DNA from: Peptostreptococcus sp. MV1
GTDB lineage: Bacteria > Bacillota > Clostridia > Peptostreptococcales > Peptostreptococcaceae
Length of the DNA: 32,097 nt
NCBI RefSeq assembly: GCF_000758885.1
Contig: NZ_JRNB01000050.1
Span: forward strand, 1-32,097
Reading direction: 5' to 3'
Shown here: positions 25,739 to 32,097 of the stretch, piece by piece
How positions within the stretch are numbered: position 1 is the first letter of the stretch
How the letters are laid out: each line of letters starts with the position of its first letter
Translations under genes and position numbers: made by a program
Notes under the pieces: model-generated
The model's input: the letters and a program-made list of their open reading frames with translations, nothing else
Databases searched by the model: none
Told to the model about the DNA's origin: nothing

Positions 25739-27475
25739 ATGAAAAAATATACATCAATTTTATCGGCATTGACCCTTTCAATCGGCCTACTAGCACCTAG
25801 CAGTCTAAGTGCCTACGCAGACCAAAATAGTGAGTTAGATGCTTTGAAATCAAAGTATGTAGTCTTGATGGACTACAATTCAGGTCAGGTCCTATACAAG
25901 AAAAATGCAACACATAAGATGTACCCTGCATCGACAACAAAAATATGGACATCATTTTGTGTTTTAGAAAAATGTAAAGACTTAGACCAGTTAGTAGAGA
26001 TAAAGGACATGCCTGAGATAGAAGGATCTAGTATGTACCTTGAAAATGGGGAAAAATTTACTGTTAGAGAACTCCTAGAATCCCTACTGGTCCACTCATC
26101 AAATGATGTCGCCTATGTTCTAGCCAAACACTTTGGTGATGGCGACCCAAAGAACTTTATCAACTATATGAACGAAGAAGCCAAGAAGTACGGGGCTAAA
26201 AATACCCACTTCAACAATCCTCATGGTCTACCTGATACTGACCACTACACTACTGCCATGGATATGGCCATCCTATCCAGAACAGCCTATGGTAATCCTA
26301 CCCTAAGCAAAATAGTGAAGATGAAAAGTGTCAGCTTCAAAGCTAGCGATAGAATCAAGGTTGAGAGAAACCTAGTAAATAGCAACAAATTCCTAACTTC
26401 TGGAGATTCTATAGACTACAAGGGCAAGACTATACCTATCAAGTACGATATTGTAGATGGTATCAAGACAGGATTCACAGATGATGCCGGCAACTGCCTA
26501 GTATCAACAGCCAAGAAGGGTGATATCAGGATAATAGCAAATGTCTTTTTCGCTCCAGCTGGCAGTCTCTACCATGATTCTAGATACCTACTAGACTACG
26601 GCCTAGACAACTACAAGAGCGTCACTATCTACAAGGCAGACAAGATTAAGGGCGAAAAATCAGTCAAACTAGCTAGTCCAGGCAAGATAAAATACAGGCT
26701 GGCAAATGACTACAGTATCACTTCTATGAAGGGAGACCCATCTAGCACAGAAGGCTATACCTACAAGTACAACTTTGACAAGCTAAAAATGCCTGTCAAA
26801 AAAGGCGATATCATAGGTACCATGAATATTTTCAAAAACGGAGATATGGTATCAAGCATAGGACTAGTAGCAGAAAACGGATCACAGACCTACCTACAAC
26901 TAGTATTGTCAAAACTAGGTATAAAGAGTGCAGACAAGTCAGATAAAAAAGAAGTAAATACTGACAAGAAAAAATCTGAATACAAGAAGGCAGAAGAAGA
27001 AAAAGATGACAAAAAATCTGAAGATAAAAAGTCTCAAGGTCAGGATTCAAAATCTGAAAACAGTAAATCTGGCAAGAATATAGTAGGCAAAATAAAGAAA
27101 GAAGGATCATCTACTGTAAATGGTGTCTTGGGCATATTCAGCAGCATAGGTGACTTCTTTGGAAACGTTGGAACTCATCTATCAAATGCCAAGAAAACTG
27201 TCAGCGGATTTATTTCTTCAATAAAGTCATTCAAGCCATCTAATCTTAGCATAGGCAAGATAATGAGTTCGGACTTCTACAAGTACTTAGAAAAGGAAAT
27301 AAACAATAAAATTGGGGCTGTTCCTGCTCCAATAATCATATTTGGTCTTCCAATTTTGATACTAATCATAATCCTATGGCTAATAATCAGCCTAATCAAA
27401 GACATAATACTAGGAAGAAAATACAAGGATGAAGATAAAAAGGACGATAATGAAAATAAAATAGAAGAAAAATAA
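25739..27475 (+). CDS. D-alanyl-D-alanine carboxypeptidase (DacA/PBP5-type) with long Lys-rich tail and C-terminal membrane anchor
   Basis: Trims the terminal D-Ala of peptidoglycan pentapeptides at the outer face of the membrane. Of 578 residues, 1-27 form a signal peptide (cleavage near A-Y-A), and the peptidase S11 domain carries S65-T-T-K68 (SxxK), S120-S-N122 (SxN) and K243-T-G245. A PBP5-C-like beta domain follows (about 285-390). Then comes a highly charged Lys/Ser/Glu/Asp-rich segment (about 395-447), a mixed region, and a transmembrane helix (about 531-558) followed by a charged cytoplasmic tail. Typical family members are 380-450 residues with an amphipathic end, so the tail is an extension. 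Expression depends on the odd leader at 25701-25730. Confidence 0.92.
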   Translation: MKKYTSILSALTLSIGLLAPSSLSAYADQNSELDALKSKYVVLMDYNSGQVLYKKNATHKMYPASTTKIWTSFCVLEKCKDLDQLVEIKDMPEIEGSSMYLENGEKFTVRELLESLLVHSSNDVAYVLAKHFGDGDPKNFINYMNEEAKKYGAKNTHFNNPHGLPDTDHYTTAMDMAILSRTAYGNPTLSKIVKMKSVSFKASDRIKVERNLVNSNKFLTSGDSIDYKGKTIPIKYDIVDGIKTGFTDDAGNCLVSTAKKGDIRIIANVFFAPAGSLYHDSRYLLDYGLDNYKSVTIYKADKIKGEKSVKLASPGKIKYRLANDYSITSMKGDPSSTEGYTYKYNFDKLKMPVKKGDIIGTMNIFKNGDMVSSIGLVAENGSQTYLQLVLSKLGIKSADKSDKKEVNTDKKKSEYKKAEEEKDDKKSEDKKSQGQDSKSENSKSGKNIVGKIKKEGSSTVNGVLGIFSSIGDFFGNVGTHLSNAKKTVSGFISSIKSFKPSNLSIGKIMSSDFYKYLEKEINNKIGAVPAPIIIFGLPILILIIILWLIISLIKDIILGRKYKDEDKKDDNENKIEEK

Positions 27476-27479
27476 AACA

Positions 27480-27504
27480 AAAGGCCCAAGTTACTTGGGT
27501 CTTT
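27480..27504 (+). terminator. Terminator directly after the carboxypeptidase gene
   Basis: AAAGGCCCAAG (27480-27490) pairs with CTTGGGTCTTT (27494-27504) across a 3-nt loop: 11 pairs with one G-U. It starts within 6 bases of the stop codon and has a T-rich 3' side. Confidence 0.7.
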
Positions 27505-27566
27505 GTTCATTTAAAGAGACCTTTATTCTAAATCTTGGGCAGGCCCAAGACATTTCTTCTAGGTGC

Positions 27567-27612
27567 TTAAAAAGAGGGACCTCGTAGTAATCTACGAGGT
27601 CCCTCTTTTTAA
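27567..27612. terminator. 21-bp perfect bidirectional terminator between convergent genes
   Basis: A perfect inverted repeat has arms 27567-27587 and 27592-27612 with a 4-nt loop (TAAT). A5/T5 tracts lie at the outer ends, so it can terminate from both sides: the plus-strand carboxypeptidase gene and the minus-strand rbr-perR-dfx operon, which ends at 27685. Confidence 0.85.
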
Positions 27613-27684
27613 AAATCAATTATATATCATGCAATAGGTTAAAATACAACTAAAAACCAGCTGCATATATACCTGTACTAGTTA

Positions 27685-28071
27685 CTATACTCTAGCAACC
27701 CATAATCCGTGAAGATTACAGTATTCGTAAGCAGCTACAACCTTATCGTCATCAGCTATTACGAAGTCTGCAACTGGCTGACCAACATGATCAAGGTCTA
27801 CTCTCTGTACAGTCTTTTCAGTTAGTAGTACAACGAAAGCTATATGATGCTCTTCAGTCATTGGATGAGCAACGCTACCAACCTTCACACTTACCTTATT
27901 GCCAGCTACTTCAATTACTGGAACGTGCTTTTCACCAGCAGCATCTGTAGAGTTAGCCTTTAATTCCTTCATTTCTTCTCCACAGCAAACTAGTGTTCCG
28001 CCACCATTTACTAGCATTTCTACTATATTACCACACTTCTTACTCTTAAAGAATGTTAATTCTCTTGCCAT
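27685..28071 (-). CDS. dfx: Desulfoferrodoxin-type superoxide reductase with altered Center I
   Basis: Reduces superoxide to hydrogen peroxide at the mononuclear Fe Center II. The 128-residue protein has all Center II ligands in sequence: Glu47, His49, His69, His75, Cys118 and His121 (E-K-H-V-P, H-P-M-T-E-E-H-H, C-N-L-H-G). The N-terminal desulforedoxin domain keeps Cys13, Cys29 and Cys30 but has Ser10 (codon AGT) where the first Center I cysteine is expected (F-K-S-K-K-C-G-N). AAGGAGG 7 bases before the ATG at 28069-28071 fixes the start rather than the longer frame from 28101. Last gene of rbr-perR-dfx. Electron flow from rubredoxin-like partners is expected from the family. Confidence 0.93.
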   Translation of the reverse strand: MARELTFFKSKKCGNIVEMLVNGGGTLVCCGEEMKELKANSTDAAGEKHVPVIEVAGNKVSVKVGSVAHPMTEEHHIAFVVLLTEKTVQRVDLDHVGQPVADFVIADDDKVVAAYEYCNLHGLWVARV

Positions 28072-28161
28072 ATTCGTTACCTCCTTTTTTCCTGCCCACA
28101 TCTATCAAAATGTAGGAAATACCATTACTTTACTATATATATACTATAAATTGTTTACCTC

Positions 28162-28533
28162 TTACTTCTGGCATTCCTTGCAAATACCAGTTAAGATTAC
28201 ATGGCTAGACTTCACTTTAAAGCCCTGGCCAGCCAGTAGCTTTTCTGAAAACTTAACCGTGTCCTTATTGATATCTATAATCTTCTTACAATTCTCACAG
28301 ATAAAGTGGTTATGGTCTGTCAAATTTGCCTCGAAACGAACTGGGTCACCAGGTATATTAACCTTCTTCAGCATCCCGTTCTTACCCAATTGAGTCAAGT
28401 TCCTATAAACAGTACCCAGACTCAAACTTGGATTGGTCTTTTTCAAATCATCATATACTTCATCTGCAGTTGGATGACCCTTACTATCAATTACTTCGTT
28501 TAGTATCAACTCTCTTTGTCTAGAATACTTCAT
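28162..28533 (-). CDS. perR: Fur-family peroxide regulator, PerR-like, short form
   Basis: A metal-dependent repressor of peroxide-stress genes. The 123-residue protein lacks about 17 N-terminal residues compared with B. subtilis PerR and starts at the recognition fold (K-Y-S-R-Q-R). A winged helix is followed by a dimerisation domain with structural zinc pairs C79-x-x-C82 and C118-x-x-C121. Aligning with a constant offset of 17, the PerR regulatory ligands map to His20, Glu68 (Asp85 in B. subtilis), His74, His76 and Asp87 (Asp104). The retained Asp104 equivalent favours peroxide sensing over Fur function; the Glu68 substitution is unusual. It sits between rbr and dfx, so it probably regulates its own operon. 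GAGAGGTG precedes the ATG. Confidence 0.88.
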   Translation of the reverse strand: MKYSRQRELILNEVIDSKGHPTADEVYDDLKKTNPSLSLGTVYRNLTQLGKNGMLKKVNIPGDPVRFEANLTDHNHFICENCKKIIDINKDTVKFSEKLLAGQGFKVKSSHVILTGICKECQK

Positions 28534-28583
28534 TTATACACCTCTCGAATCACTCAATACCAAATTTAACAAATAGTCATCGA

Positions 28584-29132
28584 CTATCTCCAACCTTCAT
28601 TTCTTACCATAAAGAATGCCTGTGAATGCTTACATACTGGACATAGCTTAGGAGCCTTCTTAGCTATATGTATATGACCACAGTTAGCACATTCCCAAAG
28701 AACTACTTCTTCCTTTTCAAATACCTTACCATCCTTTAGGTTCTGAAGTAGAGTTCTATATCTTTCTTCATGAATCTTTTCTATAGCACCAACGCCTTCA
28801 AATAGTCTAGCTATTTCCTTAAAACCTTCTTCCTTAGCATCTTCAGCAAACTTCACATACATATCAGTCCATTCGTAGTTTTCACCTTCAGCTGCATCTA
28901 GTAGGTTTTCTTCAGTTGTTGGGATTTCTCCACCATGAAGAGCCTTGAACCATAGCTTAGCATGTTCCTTTTCGTTGTTAGCTGTTTCTAAAAATAGGTC
29001 AGCTATCTGATTATATCCTTCTTTTCTTGCCTGAGAAGCATAGTAAGTATATTTATTCCTTGCCTGAGATTCTCCTGCAAATCCATCCTGTAAGTTCTTT
29101 TCTGTCTTTGTACCCTTTAATTCTAATGTCAT
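28584..29132 (-). CDS. rbr: Rubrerythrin
   Basis: A peroxidase that reduces hydrogen peroxide to water in anaerobes using NADH-linked rubredoxin electrons. The 182-residue protein has a four-helix diiron domain with Glu21, the E54-x-x-H57 pair, and a second E118-x-x-H121 pair; a C-terminal rubredoxin domain binds FeS4 through Cys148, Cys151, Cys164 and Cys167. The frame opens from 29165, but AGGAGG lies 10 bases before the ATG at 29130-29132 (M-T-L-E-L-K). It is the first gene of rbr-perR-dfx and is preceded by a strong promoter. Confidence 0.96.
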   Translation of the reverse strand: MTLELKGTKTEKNLQDGFAGESQARNKYTYYASQARKEGYNQIADLFLETANNEKEHAKLWFKALHGGEIPTTEENLLDAAEGENYEWTDMYVKFAEDAKEEGFKEIARLFEGVGAIEKIHEERYRTLLQNLKDGKVFEKEEVVLWECANCGHIHIAKKAPKLCPVCKHSQAFFMVRNEGWR

Positions 29133-29198
29133 TTTAGAATACCTCCTATATAATTCATTTAACATTTTTTATAAACGTCATTGATTTTTCCTAAATAA

Positions 29199-29213
29199 AC
29201 ATAATAGTTATTT
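29199..29213 (-). promoter_or_regulatory. Candidate PerR-type operator overlapping the rbr start of transcription
   Basis: On the minus strand AAATAACTATTATGT lies just after the -10 box. It matches 9 of 14 specified bases of the PerR box TTATAATnATTATAA. Its position at the start of transcription suits repression, but the match is partial and the region is very AT-rich. Confidence 0.3.
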
Positions 29214-29219
29214 ATCTTA

Positions 29220-29248
29220 ATTATACTCTCAATTGAAACCAAAGTCAA
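29220..29248 (-). promoter_or_regulatory. Promoter of the rbr-perR-dfx operon
   Basis: TTGACT (29243-29248) and TATAAT (29220-29225) on the minus strand, exactly 17 bases apart. The leader to the rbr ATG at 29132 is about 80 bases. It is the only strong promoter before the three genes; the rbr-perR gap is 50 bases and the perR-dfx gap 90. Confidence 0.8.
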
Positions 29249-29570
29249 GTCTTTTCTCAACTACTTTTCTTTAATTTCAAAGAATTCATCACTTGAAGTG
29301 ACAAAATTATTCTCAATTAAAATCTCCAACTAGTAAGTTCATCTATTTTTAATTTACCCAAGGCAACATTTTTCAAACAAAAATCAAATAAAAAATTGTA
29401 GCTGGTCAAACAAGGATAAATTACTAAAAAATGAACTAAGCCCTATAATAAGAAAGAAGGCCCTACACCAGCTTTCATCACGAGCTAGCATACGACCTTC
29501 CTTAGGGAAAATATTTTTATTAAAGTTTTACTCTGTTTTTAAGTTTATAAACCATCTTCATTTGCCCTAG
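29249..29570. other. Intergenic region between the rbr promoter and the uspA gene, no gene seen
   Basis: AT-rich, with stops in all frames and no frame with a ribosome site. On the minus strand, downstream of the stress-protein gene, there are 7-base complementary arms (29400-29406 and 29467-29473) and a GAAGG/CCTTC pairing within 29450-29505, so a folded 3' RNA is possible. No clean terminator with a T-run directly after its stem was found for uspA. Confidence 0.4.
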
Positions 29571-29981
29571 CTACTCTGGTATTATCACTAGAGTACACTT
29601 GGCATGCTTCAATACATAGGCTGTACAAGAACCTATAATTCTAGTCAGACCCTTCTTTGTTGACTTAGTCATAACAACAATATCTGCGCCTATATCTTCA
29701 GCTGTTCTTACGATTTCATCACCGGCATAGCCAAAAGTAAAAGATGCCTCAGTCTTAAATTCACTCACCATAGCCCTAGCCTTATCAAGCAAGTCTCTAC
29801 CATTCTTTTCAGATGTCTTAATCTCGTCACTCATAGAAATGCCATCAATAAAAACCAATTCCTTCACATTTATAATATGCAATTCAACATGCTCAGGAGA
29901 ATAATTTTCCTTAATAAAATTCAAAGAGTGCATACTTCTCTCTGTACCGTCAATAGGAACCAATATTTTCTTAGTTGTCAT
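29571..29981 (-). CDS. Universal stress protein, UspA family
   Basis: A 136-residue cytosolic UspA-fold protein, opening K-K-I-L-V-P-I-D-G-T-E-R-S and ending G-S-C-T-A-Y-V-L-K-H-A-K-C-T-L-V-I-I-P. The nucleotide loop reads K-K-G-L-T-R-I-I-G-S; only part of the ATP-binding consensus G-2x-G-9x-G-S/T is present, so ATP binding is uncertain. The frame can start at GTG 29988-29990, but AAAGGGG spacing favours the ATG at 29979-29981. It is single-gene, between brnQ and the oxidative-stress operon. The function is usually stress survival, with no defined reaction. Confidence 0.9.
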   Translation of the reverse strand: MTTKKILVPIDGTERSMHSLNFIKENYSPEHVELHIINVKELVFIDGISMSDEIKTSEKNGRDLLDKARAMVSEFKTEASFTFGYAGDEIVRTAEDIGADIVVMTKSTKKGLTRIIGSCTAYVLKHAKCTLVIIPE

Positions 29982-30075
29982 AAAAAACACCCCTTTCAGC
30001 TAATTACGCCATCATAACCATCTGGTTATCTTATTGCTTACTCTTATTATACAACCAATTATAAAAAAGGTCAAA

Positions 30076-30111
30076 TAAAAAGGTAGCCGAGTTCAAGTGG
30101 CTACCTTTTTA
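30076..30111 (-). terminator. Terminator of brnQ
   Basis: A 12-bp perfect stem, AAAAAGGTAGCC (30077-30088) with GGCTACCTTTTT (30099-30110), has a 10-nt loop and an A/T-tract on both sides. On the minus strand it lies about 100 bases past the brnQ stop; it could also serve the opposite strand. Confidence 0.8.
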
Positions 30112-30207
30112 CTTTATTAGTTTATCTTGAGTTATTTATGTGCATTAATAAATTACCCAACCATATCCAATCTAAGCAAGTTTTCTTGCATTTTTATAGA
30201 TTTTTTA

Positions 30208-31491
30208 TTAGGCTATATTCTTCTTTCCTACAAAAGAACCTATCACACCTGCTACAATAGCTGGTATCACCCAGTTGAAACCTAGGTTACCAAGTGGTAG
30301 CTTAGTTACAAATCCTAGGGCAGAAACCTTAGTTGATAGAAGAGTTAAGACACTGATAGCAAGTGTTACATAAGCTGCAAACCTGTATACATTGTCATTC
30401 TTAACCTTGCTCCTAGCAATAGTCAATACTATTAGAACTATTGAAGGTGGATATACAATAGCAAGGATTGGGTTGGCTATCTTTACAAGACCTGATACAC
30501 CTATAGTCGCTGCACCTGCTGAGAATACACATACTATAGCAACAAATACTGCATAGCTAACCTTGTTCTTAGTAAGGTTAGACAGATATTCCGCACTTGC
30601 AGATGTCAATCCTATTGATGTAGTCAGACAAGCTAGAGATACGGCCACTGCCAATACAGTCTTACCAGTATTACCCAAAAGCATCTGAGTAATATTTACT
30701 ATAACCTGTGACTGCTGGGCATCCATACCGTACTTTGTCGATACAGTAGAACCTAGGTATGTCAAACCTCCGTATATCACACATAGACCTATACAAGCCA
30801 CTATACCAGCCTTAACTAGTATAGATACCTGGTCCTTAGGATCAGTGTATCCCTTATCCCTTAGAGTCAGTACCAATACGGCACCTACAGCCAAAGGAAC
30901 AAAACAGTCCATAGTCTGGTAACCATCTGTAATACCCCTCTGGAATACATTGGCTATCATAGGCTGGTCGATTGACTGACCAAGTGGTGACATCACACCC
31001 TTGGCTATTATTACCAATAGGGCTATCATCAAAAATGGTGTCAAGAACTGACCTATAATATCGATAACCTTTGATGGTCTAACTGTAAGTAAAAATGTCA
31101 ATACAAAGAATACTGCCACAACTATAAGGATTGGTGTTCCCTTTCCAATAATAGGTGTAATACCCATTTCATATGTAGTCGCTCCTGTCCTAGGTATTAC
31201 TAGCAGGGGACCAACACACATGATATCTGCAAAACTCAATAGGATTGCAGGTCCCTTACCTATCTTTTCAAACAGTCTCATAATATCACCCTCGCATAGG
31301 GCAATGGCTATAATTGCTAATAAGGCCAAACCAGCATCTGCAATTGTAAAACCACTAAATGCTACAAACCAACTAGGTCCAGCTATGATTCCCAGATATG
31401 GTGGGAAAATTAGGTTACCAGCTCCAAAGAACATGGCAAATAGGGCAAAACCAAACGTGATAATGTCCTTGAAATTACTTTTTTTAGTCAT
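30208..31491 (-). CDS. brnQ: Branched-chain amino acid transport system II carrier protein
   Basis: Sodium- or proton-coupled uptake of leucine, isoleucine and valine (LIVCS family). The 427-residue protein has about 12 hydrophobic helices and the diagnostic start F-A-L-F-A-M-F-F-G-A-G-N-L-I-F-P-P and V-I-P-R-T-G-A-T-T-Y-E. GGGAG precedes the ATG and a good promoter lies at 31588-31617. The leader is about 90 bases with no T-box visible. It is single-gene with its own terminator. Confidence 0.95.
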   Translation of the reverse strand: MTKKSNFKDIITFGFALFAMFFGAGNLIFPPYLGIIAGPSWFVAFSGFTIADAGLALLAIIAIALCEGDIMRLFEKIGKGPAILLSFADIMCVGPLLVIPRTGATTYEMGITPIIGKGTPILIVVAVFFVLTFLLTVRPSKVIDIIGQFLTPFLMIALLVIIAKGVMSPLGQSIDQPMIANVFQRGITDGYQTMDCFVPLAVGAVLVLTLRDKGYTDPKDQVSILVKAGIVACIGLCVIYGGLTYLGSTVSTKYGMDAQQSQVIVNITQMLLGNTGKTVLAVAVSLACLTTSIGLTSASAEYLSNLTKNKVSYAVFVAIVCVFSAGAATIGVSGLVKIANPILAIVYPPSIVLIVLTIARSKVKNDNVYRFAAYVTLAISVLTLLSTKVSALGFVTKLPLGNLGFNWVIPAIVAGVIGSFVGKKNIA

Positions 31492-31587
31492 AAGTTACTC
31501 CCTTCTGATACTTTCCATCACTACTTTTTTTCATTCGGTAAATCCATAGATAAAAAGTGTAAAACTTTACTTTTTTTTCATGTACCT

Positions 31588-31617
31588 ATTATACGTTTAT
31601 TTTTATTAAGTTGTCAA
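31588..31617 (-). promoter_or_regulatory. Promoter of brnQ
   Basis: TTGACA (31612-31617) and TATAAT (31588-31593) on the minus strand, perfect hexamers 18 bases apart. Confidence 0.8.
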
Positions 31618-32030
31618 GGGTATGATAATATAAGGAAAATTTCTTTGTTAAATAAATGCTATTTAACTTTATGCCTGTACTCAGGCAAATTATTTGATTT
31701 ATATTTACTTTTACCTCTATTTTATTTACTTTTATAAATATATATAGAATTTTATTTTATAATATTTACTGACCTAGGCAAGGTAACCTTTTTACGAGAA
31801 AATTGATAGATTAAATTCAAGACAGATACTTCAAAAGCTTAATAATAAAGGTTTTTTAAGTAATTGTCAAAAAATTACAAAAATATTATTTTTATTTATT
31901 TTTTAACAGTATTTTTTATTTTTATCAGCCTAATCCCGGAGAAATATTTTATTTTTTTAATTTCAGATAAACTTAGATAATATTGTAAATATAGGCTTTA
32001 GATATATTTAAATTCAAAAAAAGAAAGACC
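31618..32030. other. AT-rich intergenic region without genes
   Basis: About 410 bases of very AT-rich DNA upstream of the brnQ promoter. No frame with a ribosome site, and no tRNA- or riboswitch-like fold was recognised. A small GTAATT/AATTAC pairing lies near 31859-31880; it is not convincing as a terminator. Confidence 0.4.
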
Positions 32031-32047
32031 CCAATATATTATATTGG
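32031..32047. repeat. Perfect 17-base palindrome
   Basis: CCAATATA-T-TATATTGG: 8-base arms around one centre base. It could be an operator for a gene beyond the right edge or a weak terminator stem. Confidence 0.5.
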
Positions 32048-32058
32048 TTGTATAATAT

Positions 32059-32097
32059 TTAGCGTTGGTGAGAGAAAAAATTCTCTCCCAACGCTAA
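32059..32097. repeat. Long inverted repeat at the right window edge
   Basis: Arms 32059-32076 and 32081-32097 pair over 17 bases with one bulged T (32069) and a 4-A loop. The outer part is TTAGCGTTGG/CCAACGCTAA. It may be a terminator of a gene outside the window or a dispersed repeat; the edge cuts off the context. A TATAAT lies just before it (32051-32056). Confidence 0.6.

Overview
The window is chromosomal DNA of a low-GC, anaerobic Gram-positive bacterium of the Clostridia. A member of Peptostreptococcaceae such as Peptostreptococcus is my best guess. This rests on gene content, not on a database match: triple CWB2 (cell-wall-binding repeat 2) modules on a surface protein, a rubrerythrin / PerR / desulfoferrodoxin locus, the lspA-rluD-pyrR-rqcH order, strong AGGAGG ribosome sites, and frequent ATA, AGA/AGG and CTA codons. 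I saw no rRNA, tRNA, CRISPR array or intact transposon.

Layout. (1) 1-4.7 kb is a damaged surface-antigen locus. A large secreted CWB2 protein lies next to a decayed Rib-like surface protein gene. The pair is bracketed by two copies of the 3' end of an IS3-family transposase gene; both copies fold as terminators for the flanking genes. (2) 4.7-9.1 kb is a minus-strand operon built around a P-type metal ATPase. Four of its proteins, including the ATPase, carry a ferredoxin-fold HMA-like domain in which the metal-binding CxxC is replaced by a Gly-Arg-x-Arg motif. The ATPase membrane motif is Tyr-Ser-Cys instead of CPC. This is the least conventional system in the window. (3) 9.3-14.6 kb holds an ABC-2 exporter (ATPase and two permeases) transcribed divergently from a NarL/LiaSR-type two-component system. 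(4) 14.8-17.1 kb holds thiol peroxidase, a Nudix hydrolase and an alpha/beta hydrolase. (5) 17.1-21.6 kb is a tight minus-strand operon: esterase, lspA, rluD, pyrR, rqcH, then the alpha/beta hydrolase. (6) 21.8-25.5 kb holds trpS, mtnN, a UPF0324 (YeiH-type) membrane protein and a ComEA-like protein. (7) 25.7-27.5 kb is a D-Ala-D-Ala carboxypeptidase with an unusual leader: a strong Shine-Dalgarno followed by ATG-TAA, then a hairpin that separates the Shine-Dalgarno from the real start. (8) 27.7-29.1 kb is an oxidative-stress operon, rbr-perR-dfx. The desulfoferrodoxin has lost one Center I cysteine and PerR has Glu in place of one metal-site Asp. (9) 29.6-31.5 kb holds a UspA-type stress protein and a BrnQ branched-chain amino acid carrier, followed by about 600 bases of AT-rich non-coding DNA that ends in a large inverted repeat at the window edge.

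How they fit together. Metal and oxidant handling recurs: the HMA/P-ATPase operon, Tpx, and rubrerythrin with superoxide reductase under a PerR-like regulator. Envelope functions form the second theme: the CWB2 adhesin, lipoprotein signal peptidase, DD-carboxypeptidase, and the ABC exporter with its envelope-stress-like sensor. Several start codons given here differ from the longest open frame because the ribosome site points to an internal start; this is stated in each entry.
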